This document shows positions 22,650-32,625 of a DNA stretch of 64,000 bases, piece by piece. Positions within the stretch are counted from its first letter, which is position 1. Each line of letters begins with the position of its first letter. Position numbers and translations under genes: made by a program. Source of the DNA: Chara braunii (lineage: Eukaryota; Streptophyta; Charophyceae; Charales; Characeae); the NCBI GenBank assembly GCA_003427395.1, contig BFEA01000203.1, positions 835,037 through 899,036 on the forward strand, read 5' to 3'. A model generated the notes under the pieces. It saw only the letters and a list, made by a program, of their open reading frames with translations, was not told the origin of the DNA and did not search any database.

Positions 22650-22723
22650 CTGATGCCCACCGGTTCGATCCCTAAACCTCCGTAGCAATAGTTCAACACC
22701 GTAACCTATAAGGCTAAGCCCAA
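22650..22723 (-). other. tRNA-like sequence 1
   Basis: On the minus strand GGGCTTAGCCTTATAGG resembles an internal Pol III A box (TAGCCTTATAGG). About 45 nt later GGGATCGAACCGG matches the B box. There is no complete cloverleaf or acceptor stem, so this is a SINE-like head or tRNA relic, not a tRNA gene. Confidence 0.65.
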
Positions 22724-23317
22724 GCCTGAGACAGAGGGGCGCGGACTGCGATATGAAGTGGTGTCGCCCGGTGCCTAGGCCTGGGAAGAACAACCTACGC
22801 CCCTTACACATCTACAACCAGCGTGTCGTCGCTAGGCACCCGCGCCGACTTACCCGGACCACGCCGTGGCTGCCTCACGCGCCATCCTATACGCCCCATT
22901 TACCGCACGAGGTCGCGCCGTCGCCGTCGATGCCGTTGTCCTCGCACGCGCGCTCGCCTCGGTCAAACGTACCAATCAAAAGAAAATATCCTTAATTCCT
23001 GCTTAATCAAGTAAAAATAAATATTAATAATATTATTAAACAAAATAACCGATGTCCGGCCGGCTCTTATAATCAACAGCAGAAAAGAATCACGCGCACC
23101 TTAAACCTGCGCGCCCACGCACCCTTTACTCTAGTTAACCACCCAGTCAACGCAAATTATTTTCTGTCACTTGCAAAAACCAGGGCGGATAACCTTGTAA
23201 GGGTATTCGCGCTGACACCGCGGCTGACTCCCCTAGCAAAACCAAGGGGGATAGTCCCACGGGACCCTCAACCCCTCGAGTTAACTCCAAATCGCTCCAC
23301 CGCCGCTCCGCTGCTTG

Positions 23318-23383
23318 CTGCCATCCTCGATCTCGGGATCCGCCTGGTGGAAGTCCAGCATTGTAACCAATAGGGCTAAGCCC
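23318..23383 (-). other. tRNA-like sequence 2
   Basis: Duplicate of the tRNA-like stretch at 22650, with A box TAGCCCTATTGG and a weaker B box, GAGATCGAGGA, on the minus strand. Confidence 0.6.
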
Positions 23384-24044
23384 AAACTTGGACTAGCTGC
23401 GCGCAGCCCGGTATGTGAATGGCAACCGTGGCCAGCCTGGGTCGGCGGCAGCAGTGTTAAGGCTGCCACTTGACTTCCCCTCCAATCCCAAGGCCCCGTA
23501 CGTGCGCACACGCCATGAGGGACCGGACCTTGCTCGGTACGTCATGCTTGTAGCCCCCCATAGTGTCGCGCGGAGGCCACCGCTTGCGTCTACGGCTCCT
23601 ATACACTGGCCCTAGCTGTATGAAGGGGTAAATTTCTCCCTTTGGCTGCCGTCGCACCTGCCGCACAAGTGTGCCGCCACCTAGCAAATCCACTTTCGAT
23701 GGTGCATGTCGTATGAACGCAGGTGCACCATGGTCAATTCAAATATGAAAAACTTTTCCTAGCCTTAATAAAAAAAAATGTTGTCGACGGACATGCCGAC
23801 TCTACAACATCAAGAGAAAAACCATCGCGCGTGCCGCAAAACTGTGCGCCCACACACACTTTGCTCCTAGTCAACTCTTCAGTTAGCGCGAACAAAACAT
23901 AACCGCGACTCGCGCTGTTTACTCAAATTTTGAGCAAGACTTATTTCCTGTCACTTGCAAAAACCAGGGCGGATACCCTTGTAAGGGTATTCGCGCCTAC
24001 AGCGTAACCAAGTCACGCTGACTTTCCAGGATGCGATCAACGAT

Positions 24045-24410
24045 CTATTCAATGCCAATCCCCTTCTCAATAGGAATCGTGTAAATATTCTTCTTACGTC
24101 GAGGCTCCTCCTCCTCGACTGCCTCCTTTCCTTTCTCAGTGTCTCGTTCCGAAGCGCGCTGTCTTGCTTGTCGTTCATCCTCGGCACACAGTCTCTCATC
24201 TTCCTTGTCTGAATTGCTTTCCTCATCATCCAGAATAAGAACTTCCTCCACCGGTTTCTTCGACATACCTTCTGCTGTCGTCTTCTTACTTAAGGCTTTT
24301 CGAGTTCTACGCACATGTGGTAGTGTCGTCGGAGCCACTCGCTTAAGTACAGGCCGAGACATCACATTAGCAGCCATGGACCTGGGACCGGATGAAGATT
24401 CAGGTGCCAC
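24045..24410 (-). pseudogene. Gag C-terminal charged tail
   Basis: A 121-codon stretch rich in Glu, Lys, Arg and Ser with a run of acidic residues (LILDDEESNSDKEDE), downstream of the Gag zinc knuckle. It is separated from the preceding Gag segment by a stop near 24462. It ends only about 45 nt before the LTR terminus at 24001, with no protease or RT following. This is consistent with a gag-only, non-autonomous element. No known catalytic domain is seen. Confidence 0.6.
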
Positions 24411-24461
24411 TGAAGAAGTATTGTCTGGTCTATCCCATCCTCCAAATAGGTATACATTAGG

Positions 24462-25894
24462 TTAACCCGGCCATTCCTCATCCATGTCGAGACATAGCTG
24501 GACGATCGCATCTCGGCATTTTCTCATCTTCTCGGTTACCTTTTGTGTTCGTTGAATGAGCATCTCTCCTCGTTTTGTTAGTTCCCCTAGTTCCATCTCT
24601 GAATCATCAATCTGTAAAGATTGAAATGATTCTTCTATTTGGAAGAATTCTTCTTCCTCTGGTGATGCCATTTTGAAGGTGGCCGGTAAACTGCGTCCCA
24701 TTCGCCAGAAAGCCTCCTTTCTGATACCCCCTTCAATGTTGGGGTTACTAAGGTTTCCCTCAAAATCAAAGACCTTTCCGCGAATGGTAGTATATACAAT
24801 CTAGTCAGCCTCTTCTTTCGTGAGGATTTGACAAAATCGCATAATGTGCCCCTTTTGATCGCAATACTTACATGTGAGGTCCTTAGCCCAGTTACCGCGC
24901 CCTTCGGAATTCCTCGTCCCCGCCCACGGCCTCCTCCAGCTTGTTGCTGACTCGGGCCGGGTTGGGACAGCTCAGGCTGTGTCTGAACGTTTCCGCCGTT
25001 CCCACCATTCCCACCATTCTTTCCTTGTTTCTTGGAGGTCCCTTGTCCCCCTCGAATCTGATTCAAAGCCTTTCTTTCAGCCTCACTCAGTTTCTTAGGG
25101 GGTTCGTCGTCCTCACTTTTGCTTTCACTGCTGCTTTCCACGACAACTTCTTTTCCCTTTTTTTTACTCCCATTTGCTTTAACCATCATGATTTTCAACT
25201 TCAGACGCTCAGCACGCATATCTGCCATCATTTCGTTCATATCTGATAAGGTTTTGAAAACTTCATGATCCTTATCTTTACTGACATCCTCCTTTTCACG
25301 ATCCTCCTTGCGCTGCTTCAATAACCTATAAAGCATTTGGTCAAAGCTCCCTACCAAGAGATTGACTTTTATCTTTGACCAATCACATTTCCCCTGCATG
25401 TCTTTCATTAATTCCCTCTGCTCAACCTCCGAAAAGCTATCCAGAAAGATAAGGCATTTGTCCTTATCAGACAGATTAGGTATCAGTTGAGAAACTCGTT
25501 CAAATTTCGTCAAGAATTGTTTAGCTGATCCGAACCTCCGCCAGACAACTTTTCGGAGATCAGCTAAATCCAGTAGTTGATCCCCCAACTGGTACTTGTC
25601 CAATAATTTTTCCTTGAACTCAGCCCAATCTTTTGATTCACTTACCAGGGCCATCAACTCCTCCTTATATTTTACCTCACAGTAGCGTTTTACTTTCTGC
25701 AGCATCTCCTCGTCAGTCCATTCTCGACAGCTTGCTAGTTGTTCAAATTTTTCGGCCCAACCAGAAGCATTGTTACCATCGAACAAAGACACTTTAACTT
25801 TTGGAAGATGATCCCTTTGCGCGGCTGATTCTTGGATTGCCTTGGCCAGCTCCCTGATATCATTCCCCCTTTCATCGCCATTTTCGCCAGTCAT
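24462..25894 (-). pseudogene. Ty3/gypsy Gag polyprotein, frameshifted
   Basis: The start at 25894 lies about 150 nt downstream of the primer site at 26048, as expected for gag. Residues 30-200 form a capsid-like helical domain, with LPKVKVSLFDGNNASGWAEKF as its opening and the LIFLDSF region near residue 150. A Lys/Glu-rich linker, a GGNGGNGGN stretch and an RGRGRG basic segment follow. The zinc knuckle CKYCDQKGHIMRFC is encoded at 24872-24831 but in another frame from the N-terminal part, so a frameshift lies near 24900. The third part (24701-24462) is again open and has coiled-coil character. Gag would form the particle that packages element RNA. No pol follows. Confidence 0.85.
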
Positions 25895-26047
25895 CTTGAG
25901 TAAGACAGAGACAGTGACATCACAGATTCATATCTTAATCAATTTTTCCTTATTTTTCTAACTCTGTAAAATTTCACAGGCTTTCCATCTGGAAACAAAA
26001 CAAAAACAAACCTTGGTTGCCACAGTGACAACGGTAGTTTGTCGTTA

Positions 26048-26065
26048 TCCCCGGCAACGGCGCCA
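26048..26065 (-). other. Primer-binding site, tRNA-Asp type
   Basis: Identical to the site at 8468 (TGGCGCCGTTGCCGGGGA on the minus strand). It lies between the LTR at 26068 and the gag start at 25894, which fixes the direction of this element as minus. Confidence 0.92.
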
Positions 26066-26067
26066 CC

Positions 26068-26540
26068 TGTTGAGCGCATCGGCCCCCGCCTTTTCTCGTA
26101 AAGAGGTGGGAGCCCTCTCGGCCATGTCACGCAGGAGTTTAAACAGAAACTATAGAGACAACTTGGGGACGACGCAAAATAATCCCGCGAGCTGCCCAGA
26201 CGGTCGCGGTTGCATCGTTCTTTTGTCGCTCTGGCCGGGTGCGCCAGCTGTACATCCCACGGTCCCCTACAACATGATAAGTTTTCGTGGGGCATAAACT
26301 TTCTTCCCAAAGGGGTTGTCACCACCCTTAGGGGCGTATCCCCACCGAGCTACTGACCCACATGCAAAAACTTTTACATGCAATCGCAGAGGTGAGTCAG
26401 CCAAGGGAGTTTGCTTGCTCGCTGTAGTATAGGCACACTCGATTAAAACGCCTATTGAACCCGGACGTCGTTCGTCACTTAGGGCGCTGATCTCCTAAGA
26501 ATAAAGTGTACGCCGGTCGACTAGGGCGGTTTCGATTAAG
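26068..26540 (-). repeat. LTR core of copy X
   Basis: Homologous to the core at 8488. The splice-donor dinucleotide conserved in the other cores is lost here (AAGAAAGTTT). The same subfamily (CCATGTCACGCAGGAGTTTAAAC) appears at 42940-43029 and 39615-39706. Confidence 0.85.
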
Positions 26541-27208
26541 CGTGAAACCACAATTCACCACTAGTCTCATACATACCATATATATATATGTATAACTTGT
26601 TCCGGCGAACTCACACATGCTTAAAGCAATACATATACACAAAGTCATCCTTTCAATCAATTGCTTCAACAATCATAGCTATGAAAACATAGCACAATGT
26701 TAAATATAATTGGTTTGGTCTGATGAATAGGTCATGCCATTGTGCTTTTCTCCTCGTCGTTGATATGGTCAATACATATAATTCTTTTATCGGAGAAGAG
26801 TTTTTTCAATCCTGTAAGCCAAACCCCATGTCACATTCTTCTGAATTCAGGGTTAAGGTTACCTTGTAAAGTGCAACTTGAAAACTATTCATACTAGTTT
26901 CCTATGTTGACTCCTGTCTGATGAGGAGTATTTACTTTGTCTTTCCTATATATTTACCTCTCAATGCCAAAGCATGATAGTGAAATCATCGGGGTAGTCC
27001 GAATACTATCCATCCCGCGGCCCTATCTAAATAAGATGTTTTTGTTTTTGTTTTGAGATTACCTCGTGAAGCCATAATCATATGGCTCCCTCGACAGGAT
27101 TAGTCTATGCGAGGCGTTTTTTGAAATCCGAGTAAGATTTCCAGAAAGTTGTGTCTAACCCTGGTAAATTTGTCGTCCACTACGCATCTGGGTCTCCAAT
27201 ATGTTCAA
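26541..27208. other. Non-coding, nothing recognised
   Basis: AT-rich spacer between the LTR core and the 3' end of the unidentified gene, with a short TATATATATATG run at 26579. No domain, RNA or repeat boundary is visible. Confidence 0.4.
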
Positions 27209-28242
27209 TCACGCAAGCTCGTCGTCGTCGAAAACCAGGGTAGTCGCTCGTTCACATCGCATGACTCTAATGATTCGAGTATCATAGAAGGAGGTCATCC
27301 ACGAGGCTAGTCTCCATACTATAACTCGAAGAGGCCGACTTAGCCCAAATAAGTGTCGGGTTTCGGTGTCCCGGATCCGAACGACGCCGAAACGTCTGCC
27401 GGACGAGGTAATCGTAACGCTCACAGTGTATCGAGAGAGATATTGGAGGTTGCTCGCGCGGTGGAAGTACAAAGTATATCCAAAAAATTCATCCGAAGTT
27501 CGAGCCGTATTTGCCCAGAAATCTGCGCGAGTATTAGGGAAGAATCCTTCGCCATTTCGGAGTAAACCGATAAAGTCGATCCACTCAGTAGGAGAACCAG
27601 CTCGAACCCATAAAAGTTGCTCTGCTTCTCTGATGAGATCGTGCTCAGGTGTATCATGAACCAGCAGGTACCTCGGGATTGTCAAATCCCGTCGAGCTTC
27701 AGGCATCTGCATGTTAGAACAAAACCAGATTAGTCGTGTAATCATTCCACAAGTTCATCCTCCTCGTCCTGCCATGCATACTCAAAGAATAACTCAACAC
27801 GTAGAATAATGAATCTGTTCACTCGCACTCGTCTCGTATGATATATGCCAAAGAATGGACCTTGCCGTTCGTTCATCCAAAGTACGGAGCGAACGAACGT
27901 CAACCTTATCTCGGGAATCTCACCCATTCGTGGGTTAATCTCATACAACTGCATCACAACTAAGTTCATGCTGGCGAAATCACGTTCGGGCAGTGGCGAC
28001 GCAAACTCATAGTGAAGAATATCCAATCCAGCCCTTGACTTGAAAAGAAGTCGTCTAGGGGGATTCCACACCCTGCCACCCCAGAATCGTGGAATATCCT
28101 CCTCAGAGTATAGTTCATACGGATCAAAGACAACCAACCCTATTCTCTCTAATCTCTCTCCATTGTGTTATGGGGACTCGACCCACTCCACTGCTGCATC
28201 ACGATTGCGGAAGAGAGGACAGACCGTCGTCCTTGCAGCCAT
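27209..28242 (-). pseudogene. Unidentified two-part gene in LTR X
   Basis: An ATG at 28242 opens a frame that runs to 27742 with one in-frame TAA at 28170-28168. A second frame runs from an ATG at 27745, whose ATGA overlaps the first frame's stop, to 27209. Alternatively, a 44-nt intron with GT...AG ends (27750-27707) and a CTAAC branch-like motif would join both frames in phase, giving about 330 codons apart from the TAA. The products are rich in Arg, Phe and Trp, and I recognise no family, signal peptide or membrane segment. Long open frames with non-repetitive, protein-like composition set it apart from the rest of the LTR. It may be a captured host gene or an element-specific protein. Confidence 0.5.
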
Positions 28243-28959
28243 CTTAAAAGAAAGACGAGAGTGATTAAATTAAAATCTTTGCCACTCAGTGTAATTCAGA
28301 CATCCGTCTTCTCATCGGCTCGTGCGTCTTGTGGCACGACCATCCTCGACAAGAGTGCCTAAGTGCACTCTGCTTAAACTAGTATGACATGAGCTGGGCT
28401 GCTTATGGCACCAGTTCCCCATGCATCAGTGACTCCTAATATGGCCACCAAAGTCAACAGCCTTGTCGTCGGCAACATTTCTCCACTACAGTGGAAAAAT
28501 GGCTGGCCAAAATTAGTAAAATTTGAGCCCCAAGCCCAAATTCCACAGCGTCGTACTGCCGTAATCCTGCAGCGTCTCTGGGTCAGTTCCGTGGGACCAG
28601 CACCAGCCAGAGGGGAGGGGAGCAGAGTGTTCCCTGCGTTGGCTATGGCTGCCCAACTCCTCTCCTCGCGCTCCTCTGCAGGTTTCTAACCTCCTCTCAC
28701 GTTGCCTCAGGCAGCACCTCCAGCAGCCAGCAGCACTCAAGTGTGTTCGTCATACACTGGCACCACGAGTGCTTTGTGTGGCAGCTGGTGGCAAGCTGCC
28801 CATTTTATAGTGGCTGAGGAGGGCTGGATGTCACTCCAGCTCCCAGGCAAAATCGCGGCCTCACAGTGAGCCCTTGATCTTGCCTAGATCCAGGGCTACT
28901 GTGGCCGCACCACAACCACAGCCTTAGTGTGGGGCAGTTTCTTTAACTGCCCATTTTTT

Positions 28960-29862
28960 TTTTTTTCTTTTTTTTTTTTCCAACTACCTCGGAATCTCAG
29001 GAGATAGCTGGGCTCCTGCCATTTTCAAAACTGTTTTTCTTTTATTTTTCTGATAAGGGGTTGGAAAGATACAACCCCTTTTAGTTTGATGTATCTGGAC
29101 CCTTTTCCCAAGGCAGATACATCGAGGAAAAGGCTGTACTTGGCCTTTTCCTTTTGTGGCCCCTCAATTTTCAGGCTCCCTTAAAAAACGGGAGCCTGAT
29201 AGTTGCTTTTGCCAGAGGTAGCACCATGTGAGGACATGCGTCCTCACAAGATTAAAGAAAAACAAACAAAAGAAAAAAAAAAAAAAAAACTAAATCTAAC
29301 TACACTGCATCTGACCCTTACCTCAGCCAGGTGCACGTTGTTGCATGCAACAACCTCCTCCACTTTTTACTCTGCCCTCCCCTAAAAACGGGGAAGGCAG
29401 TTGTCAGGTTGGGAGGAGTAGGACCTCCTCCTCCCAACTCCCACGTTCTCCCTCTTTCCCTTCAACCTTTCCTGTGCACTGTGAGCCGCGAGATCTTAAG
29501 ATCTCGCGGCCACAATTTTCTGTTCAAAACGGAGTAGGAGCCTTTCTGCTCCCACACAGTCTAAAAAAACTATATTATTGTCTGTTCTCACGAGGCAGTT
29601 GCCTCGTCGCTGCTGCTTTTTTTTTTCACGAGGCAGTTTGCCTCATTTGCTCCCAACAGTCACGAGCAGAACAAAAAGAAAAGAAACAACAATAAGAGGG
29701 AAAAAAAAATATAAAAAAATCTATAAAAAAAAAACAAAATAAACTTACCTCAGAAAACGGCTGCCCGTTTTGAACGGGTGCCTGTCGTTTCTTCTGGGGA
29801 CTGTAAGTCCCCAACCACATCGTTTTGCGCCATCTGGCGCGTTAGATCGTAGTTTTTATTTT

Positions 29863-29902
<40 letters not shown>

Positions 29903-29960
29903 GAAATGTCGTTGGCATAAGCCAACGGCCACTGCAGCCTGCGCCAGCTTTGCTGACATT
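28960..29960 (-). repeat. Dense array of perfect short hairpins
   Basis: At least a dozen inverted repeats follow each other over 900 nt, each with a different stem. Examples are GGGGTTG/CAACCCC (29057), CAGGCTCCC/GGGAGCCTG (29171), TGAGGAC/GTCCTCA (29229), GTTGTTGC/GCAACAAC (29337), CTGCCCTCCCC/GGGGAAGGCAG (29371) and GTTGGGAGGAG/CTCCTCCCAAC (29417). Others are CCGCGAGATCTT/AAGATCTCGCGG (29487), CGAGGCA/TGCCTCG (29591), GGGGACT/AGTCCCC (29797), GCGCCA/TGGCGC (29828) and CGTTGGC/GCCAACG (29911). A diverged set of the same hairpins appears in copy D (36430-37170). Several sit just before GTAAGT-type donors on the sense strand. Confidence 0.85.
29866..29900. repeat. (ATT)n microsatellite
   Basis: About 11 uninterrupted ATT triplets inside the hairpin array of copy X. 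Confidence 0.95.
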
Positions 29961-30001
29961 CCCCCCCACCTTCTCTTACTGACGCACAGGCCCGAGTTCG
30001 A

Positions 30002-30016
30002 TTCCTTATGGAATCG
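30002..30016. other. TCGATTC hairpin (copy X)
   Basis: TTCGATTCC/GGAATCGAA with a four-base loop (about 29997-30018), directly beyond the T-run of the U6-like segment in sense direction. The counterpart at 37210 has TTGATCCC/GGGATCGG, so both sides of the stem changed together. Confidence 0.75.
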
Positions 30017-30073
30017 AAAAAAAAAATTAGGCCATTTCTCGATTTATGCGTGTCATCCTTGCGCAGGGGCCAT
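30017..30073 (-). ncRNA. U6 snRNA 3' domain with T-run
   Basis: On the minus strand, ATGGCCCCTGCGCAAGG and GATGACACGCATAAATCGAG follow each other and continue AAATGG. By my memory of plant U6 this matches the canonical 3' half base for base over about 42 nt. A T10 run follows. The 5' half of U6, with the ACAGAGA box, is missing and is replaced by a GC-rich hairpin (GGCCG...CGGCC). The segment lies about 90 nt downstream of a tRNA-like sequence, so the unit resembles a tRNA-headed SINE with a U6-derived tail. Confidence 0.85.
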
Positions 30074-30161
30074 CGCGCGGCCGTTTTCGGTCGTGAGATC
30101 TAAACGATCTCGCGGTCGAAAATGGCCGCGCTTCACGCTCATGTAGTGGGCAACTCCAAAA

Positions 30162-30247
30162 GGAGCTAGCCCAGGTAGAGTATCATGAGGCTCGATCCCA
30201 GCATCAGCTAGGTGGAAGTCGAATGTTGTACTTACTGGGCTAGCTCC
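30162..30247 (-). other. tRNA-like sequence with 13-bp terminal stem
   Basis: The sense strand starts GGAGCTAGCCCAGTAAGT (A box TAGCCCAGTAAG), has a B-box-like GGGATCGAGCC, and ends CTGGGCTAGCTCC, so the 13 terminal bases on each side are exactly complementary. The 86-nt length and promoter boxes are tRNA-like, but the long terminal stem is not. A homologue with a different loop lies at 37385. Confidence 0.75.
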
Positions 30248-30971
30248 TATCACGGGAGTTGTACCAGCCACCCTTCTATTTGAAGGGTTGCCACCCAGTA
30301 GGCTGCCTGCATTCCAGGCTAGGCAGGTGCAGTCTGCCTATCCCTTCCAAGGGCAGGCCGCACCGTCACGTGGCCAACTGGGTTTGGCCCAGTAGGCCAG
30401 ATAATCCACAACCTTTTTGTCTGTGGATTCGGCCGCGGGCCCTTGACGGTACGTTCTCTTTGAAGTGACACGACACTTTAGCCGTATTAGCCCCCCTTCC
30501 TATTGCCGCCGTACCCTTGACACGACTAATTTTTGGTCTTTCTGGTCGTGAATCGCGCGGCTGTTACCAAATTTTAGTCAAAACAATATTTTATATTGGT
30601 GTTTTCACTGCCGTTTTTCTCTTCGGCCTTGTCAGAGCGTTTGTCTATACCGTCTGCCCTTGTAGTTATGTCTGTCGGCAGATGGACGCTTATATAAATT
30701 TTATTCAAATCGCGGACGAGTCGGAACATTCCAACAATATTTCTATTTTATCAAACTTATTCTTATAGGACTTACATCAGGATTCGGACATCGTCCGACA
30801 TAAAAAATGCAGGGCAGATACCCTTGTCAGGGTTTTTGTCTCGACACCGTAATTGAGGTTATTTATAGTGAAAAGTTAGCGTTCAGTGAGTTAGAAAGAA
30901 GAGTTTGTGCGCGGAGAGATGACGAAGACGAAGCAGAGGGAGAAGTGGGAGATGGGGAGAAACTGTACCTT

Positions 30972-30995
30972 ACTCGATTCTCTACGGAATCGAGT
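30972..30995. other. TCGATTC hairpin (copy C)
   Basis: Stem ACTCGATTC/GAATCGAGT around a short loop (TCTACG). It corresponds to 14894 and 21087, with one more compensated difference. Confidence 0.75.
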
Positions 30996-32244
30996 ATAAG
31001 AAGATGCTAAACTAGTAGCGTGAGGCAGTTGGACGGGGGAAAGACTTAACTGTTGAGCGTAAGGACAGTCGTGAAGTGGGAGATCTACCTGTTGTCGAGG
31101 GCGCTGCAGATTCTACTGTGCGGGGAAGTTCTTACCTGCCTGCGTGTATCAGGCTCGGGTCCAACGACGGGGTCACCCTAGTTTGGGAAGCTGGCTTTGC
31201 AGGGCGAACTGAAAACAAGCCATGGTGCCGGACTACGGGGAAGTCAAATCGGGGAAGCTGCAGTGCATCGAACTCTATTCTGTCGGAAGGCCCAGTTCAG
31301 TTTTGCTCATCCTATCTGTAGCTGACCGCAGTGTATATGTTCATATTATGGAAGAGAGTTCGTTCTCAACGTGTGCGCAGGCTAGTGAGTTACAGATAGA
31401 GAGGGATCGAACGGGAGAGGTAATACATACTTGGTCTCTTTGATAGTCTGCAAAGTCGGCGTCTTCATGCTCTCGGTCATTGCAGCTGTATGAGGAGGGG
31501 TTCGGCGTGCGTTGAGCTTACAGCTGCACCATCATCGTTTTGTCTGCCATTCGTTTGGACTGCTTCAACAGGTAGCGGTTGCTGGTGCTTGCCAACCATC
31601 GTTGCGCCTACGACTCCGCAGGCAAGGTACTGCCGTCACTCCCAGCTACGTGCGGTGCTAGTGGTGAAGGTTGCGGCTGTTGTACTTACTAGTTGTTGAG
31701 AACCGCTGCTGAAGTTTTTCTGTCTGTAGGTGCTACCGTGGTTGCTGCCGCCCTCCACAGGTGCCTTTCTACTGCGTGTGATGGCTCTGCGCGCAGTATT
31801 TCTTTTGTGAAGCTGCAGTATTCCTTACTTCTCTTTTGTTGTGGACTCCGCTGTTTGCCTCGGCTACGTTGCTACTGCGGTGGTTGCTGTGCTTGCTGCA
31901 TTTCCACTGCGTGTCGCTGCACAATTTATTGCGTACTCCTACTGCTCGAAACAGGGGACGGGCGTGTGCTATGAGAGCGCAACTTTCTAGGTTAGGTAGC
32001 AGCGGTTTGTCCCTGAGAAGGAAGGTTATTGTTGTGAACTAGGAGGTCGTCAGAGGGTTGACTTCGACGGGTTGATTTTAGTTTTGACCAAGCTGTTGCT
32101 GTTTGGCCATCATTGCGAGGCCCTCAGGCGAGTGAAGGTTTCAAGGCCCTCTCTTGGGAGTTGAGTTGTTCCCCTCTTGTATCTCGAGTGTCTGAAACCC
32201 CTCATTCTGTCCTTCTTACTCTAAGTCTAATCTTGTTCTGAGAG

Positions 32245-32365
32245 GAAGGCGGCAGGCGGGATTGCAACCCGTAGGACCGCAGCAAGGCTCTGTGGGGAGT
32301 CAGCCCACCGATTGCGGGAGCTCTGCCGGAACTCAGGAGGAGTTCTAGAGGCGGGGAACTCAGAG
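32245..32365 (+). repeat. Conserved GC-rich block (copy C)
   Basis: Inverted counterpart of 12720-12845 and 19405-19535. It contains GGCGGGATTGCAACCCG and CCGATTGCGGGAGCTC, and is followed by CAGAGGTAACT, a plausible splice donor. Confidence 0.75.
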
Positions 32366-32625
32366 GTAACTTTCCATCTCCTTTTATAAACCATTTATAA
32401 CCCCTAGTTGTACTTCTTGTTAATGATTGGCCGAGTATGTTATGTGCATCCTTACTTTGACTTTCAGTTTGACTTTCAGGACATAATCCAGATCAATAAA
32501 GGAATGAGTATGCAATGTCAGTTTCAGTTTTATTGTTTGGCTGAAGGCAAATTTTGGGATTGCATCTAGGGAAGGATGGGGAAAAAGTTGGTACTGCTTG
32601 TGCTTGACGGGGTCAACCAAAGGCT

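Larger units (their letters stand above)
16013..24001 (-). mobile_element. Copy B: long LTR-like structured element
   Basis: About 8 kb collinear with copy A. It starts within the LTR core and ends at 24001 with GGGTATTCGCGCCTACA, which abuts gag coding sequence directly. In sense orientation this end reads TGTAGGCGCGAATACCC, so the LTR has TG...CA ends with a short terminal inverted repeat to TGTCGAGCGC. Its last 1.4 kb is duplicated (terminus copies at 23217 and 24001). If one LTR runs from 16013 to 24001 it is unusually long. A single N lies at 21006. No coding frame is credible. Confidence 0.7.
22573..24001 (-). repeat. Tandem duplicated LTR-terminal module
   Basis: Two copies, about 22573-23217 and 23226-24001, share GGGGGATAG, CTCCACCGCCGCT, GGCTAAGCCCAA, TGCGCGCCCACGCAC-like words, TGTCACTTGCAAAAACCAGG and the terminal hairpin GGATACCCTTGTAAGGGTAT followed by the LTR terminus (ACA). 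Each copy carries a tRNA-like sequence. The terminus therefore occurs twice, at 23217 and 24001. Confidence 0.8.
26068..30846 (-). mobile_element. Copy X: long 5' LTR-like region
   Basis: It begins with TGTTGAGCGCATCGG beside the primer site and ends with GGGTTTTTGTCTCGACA after the same terminal hairpin (AGATACCCTTGTCAGGG) seen at 23217, 24001 and 38106. In sense order it holds a tRNA-like sequence, a U6 3' domain with T-run, a TCGATTC hairpin, a dense palindrome array, an unidentified broken gene, and the LTR core. It lacks the loop array of copies A-C. The stretch 28243-28950 shows nothing recognisable. If this is the 5' LTR of the gag element, it is very unlike copy B on the other side, so the two were probably not made in one insertion. 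Confidence 0.65.

Noticed and set aside
30162-30247. Functional tRNA gene
   Set aside because: A and B boxes are present, but the long 13-bp terminal stem and missing cloverleaf arms rule out a normal tRNA.
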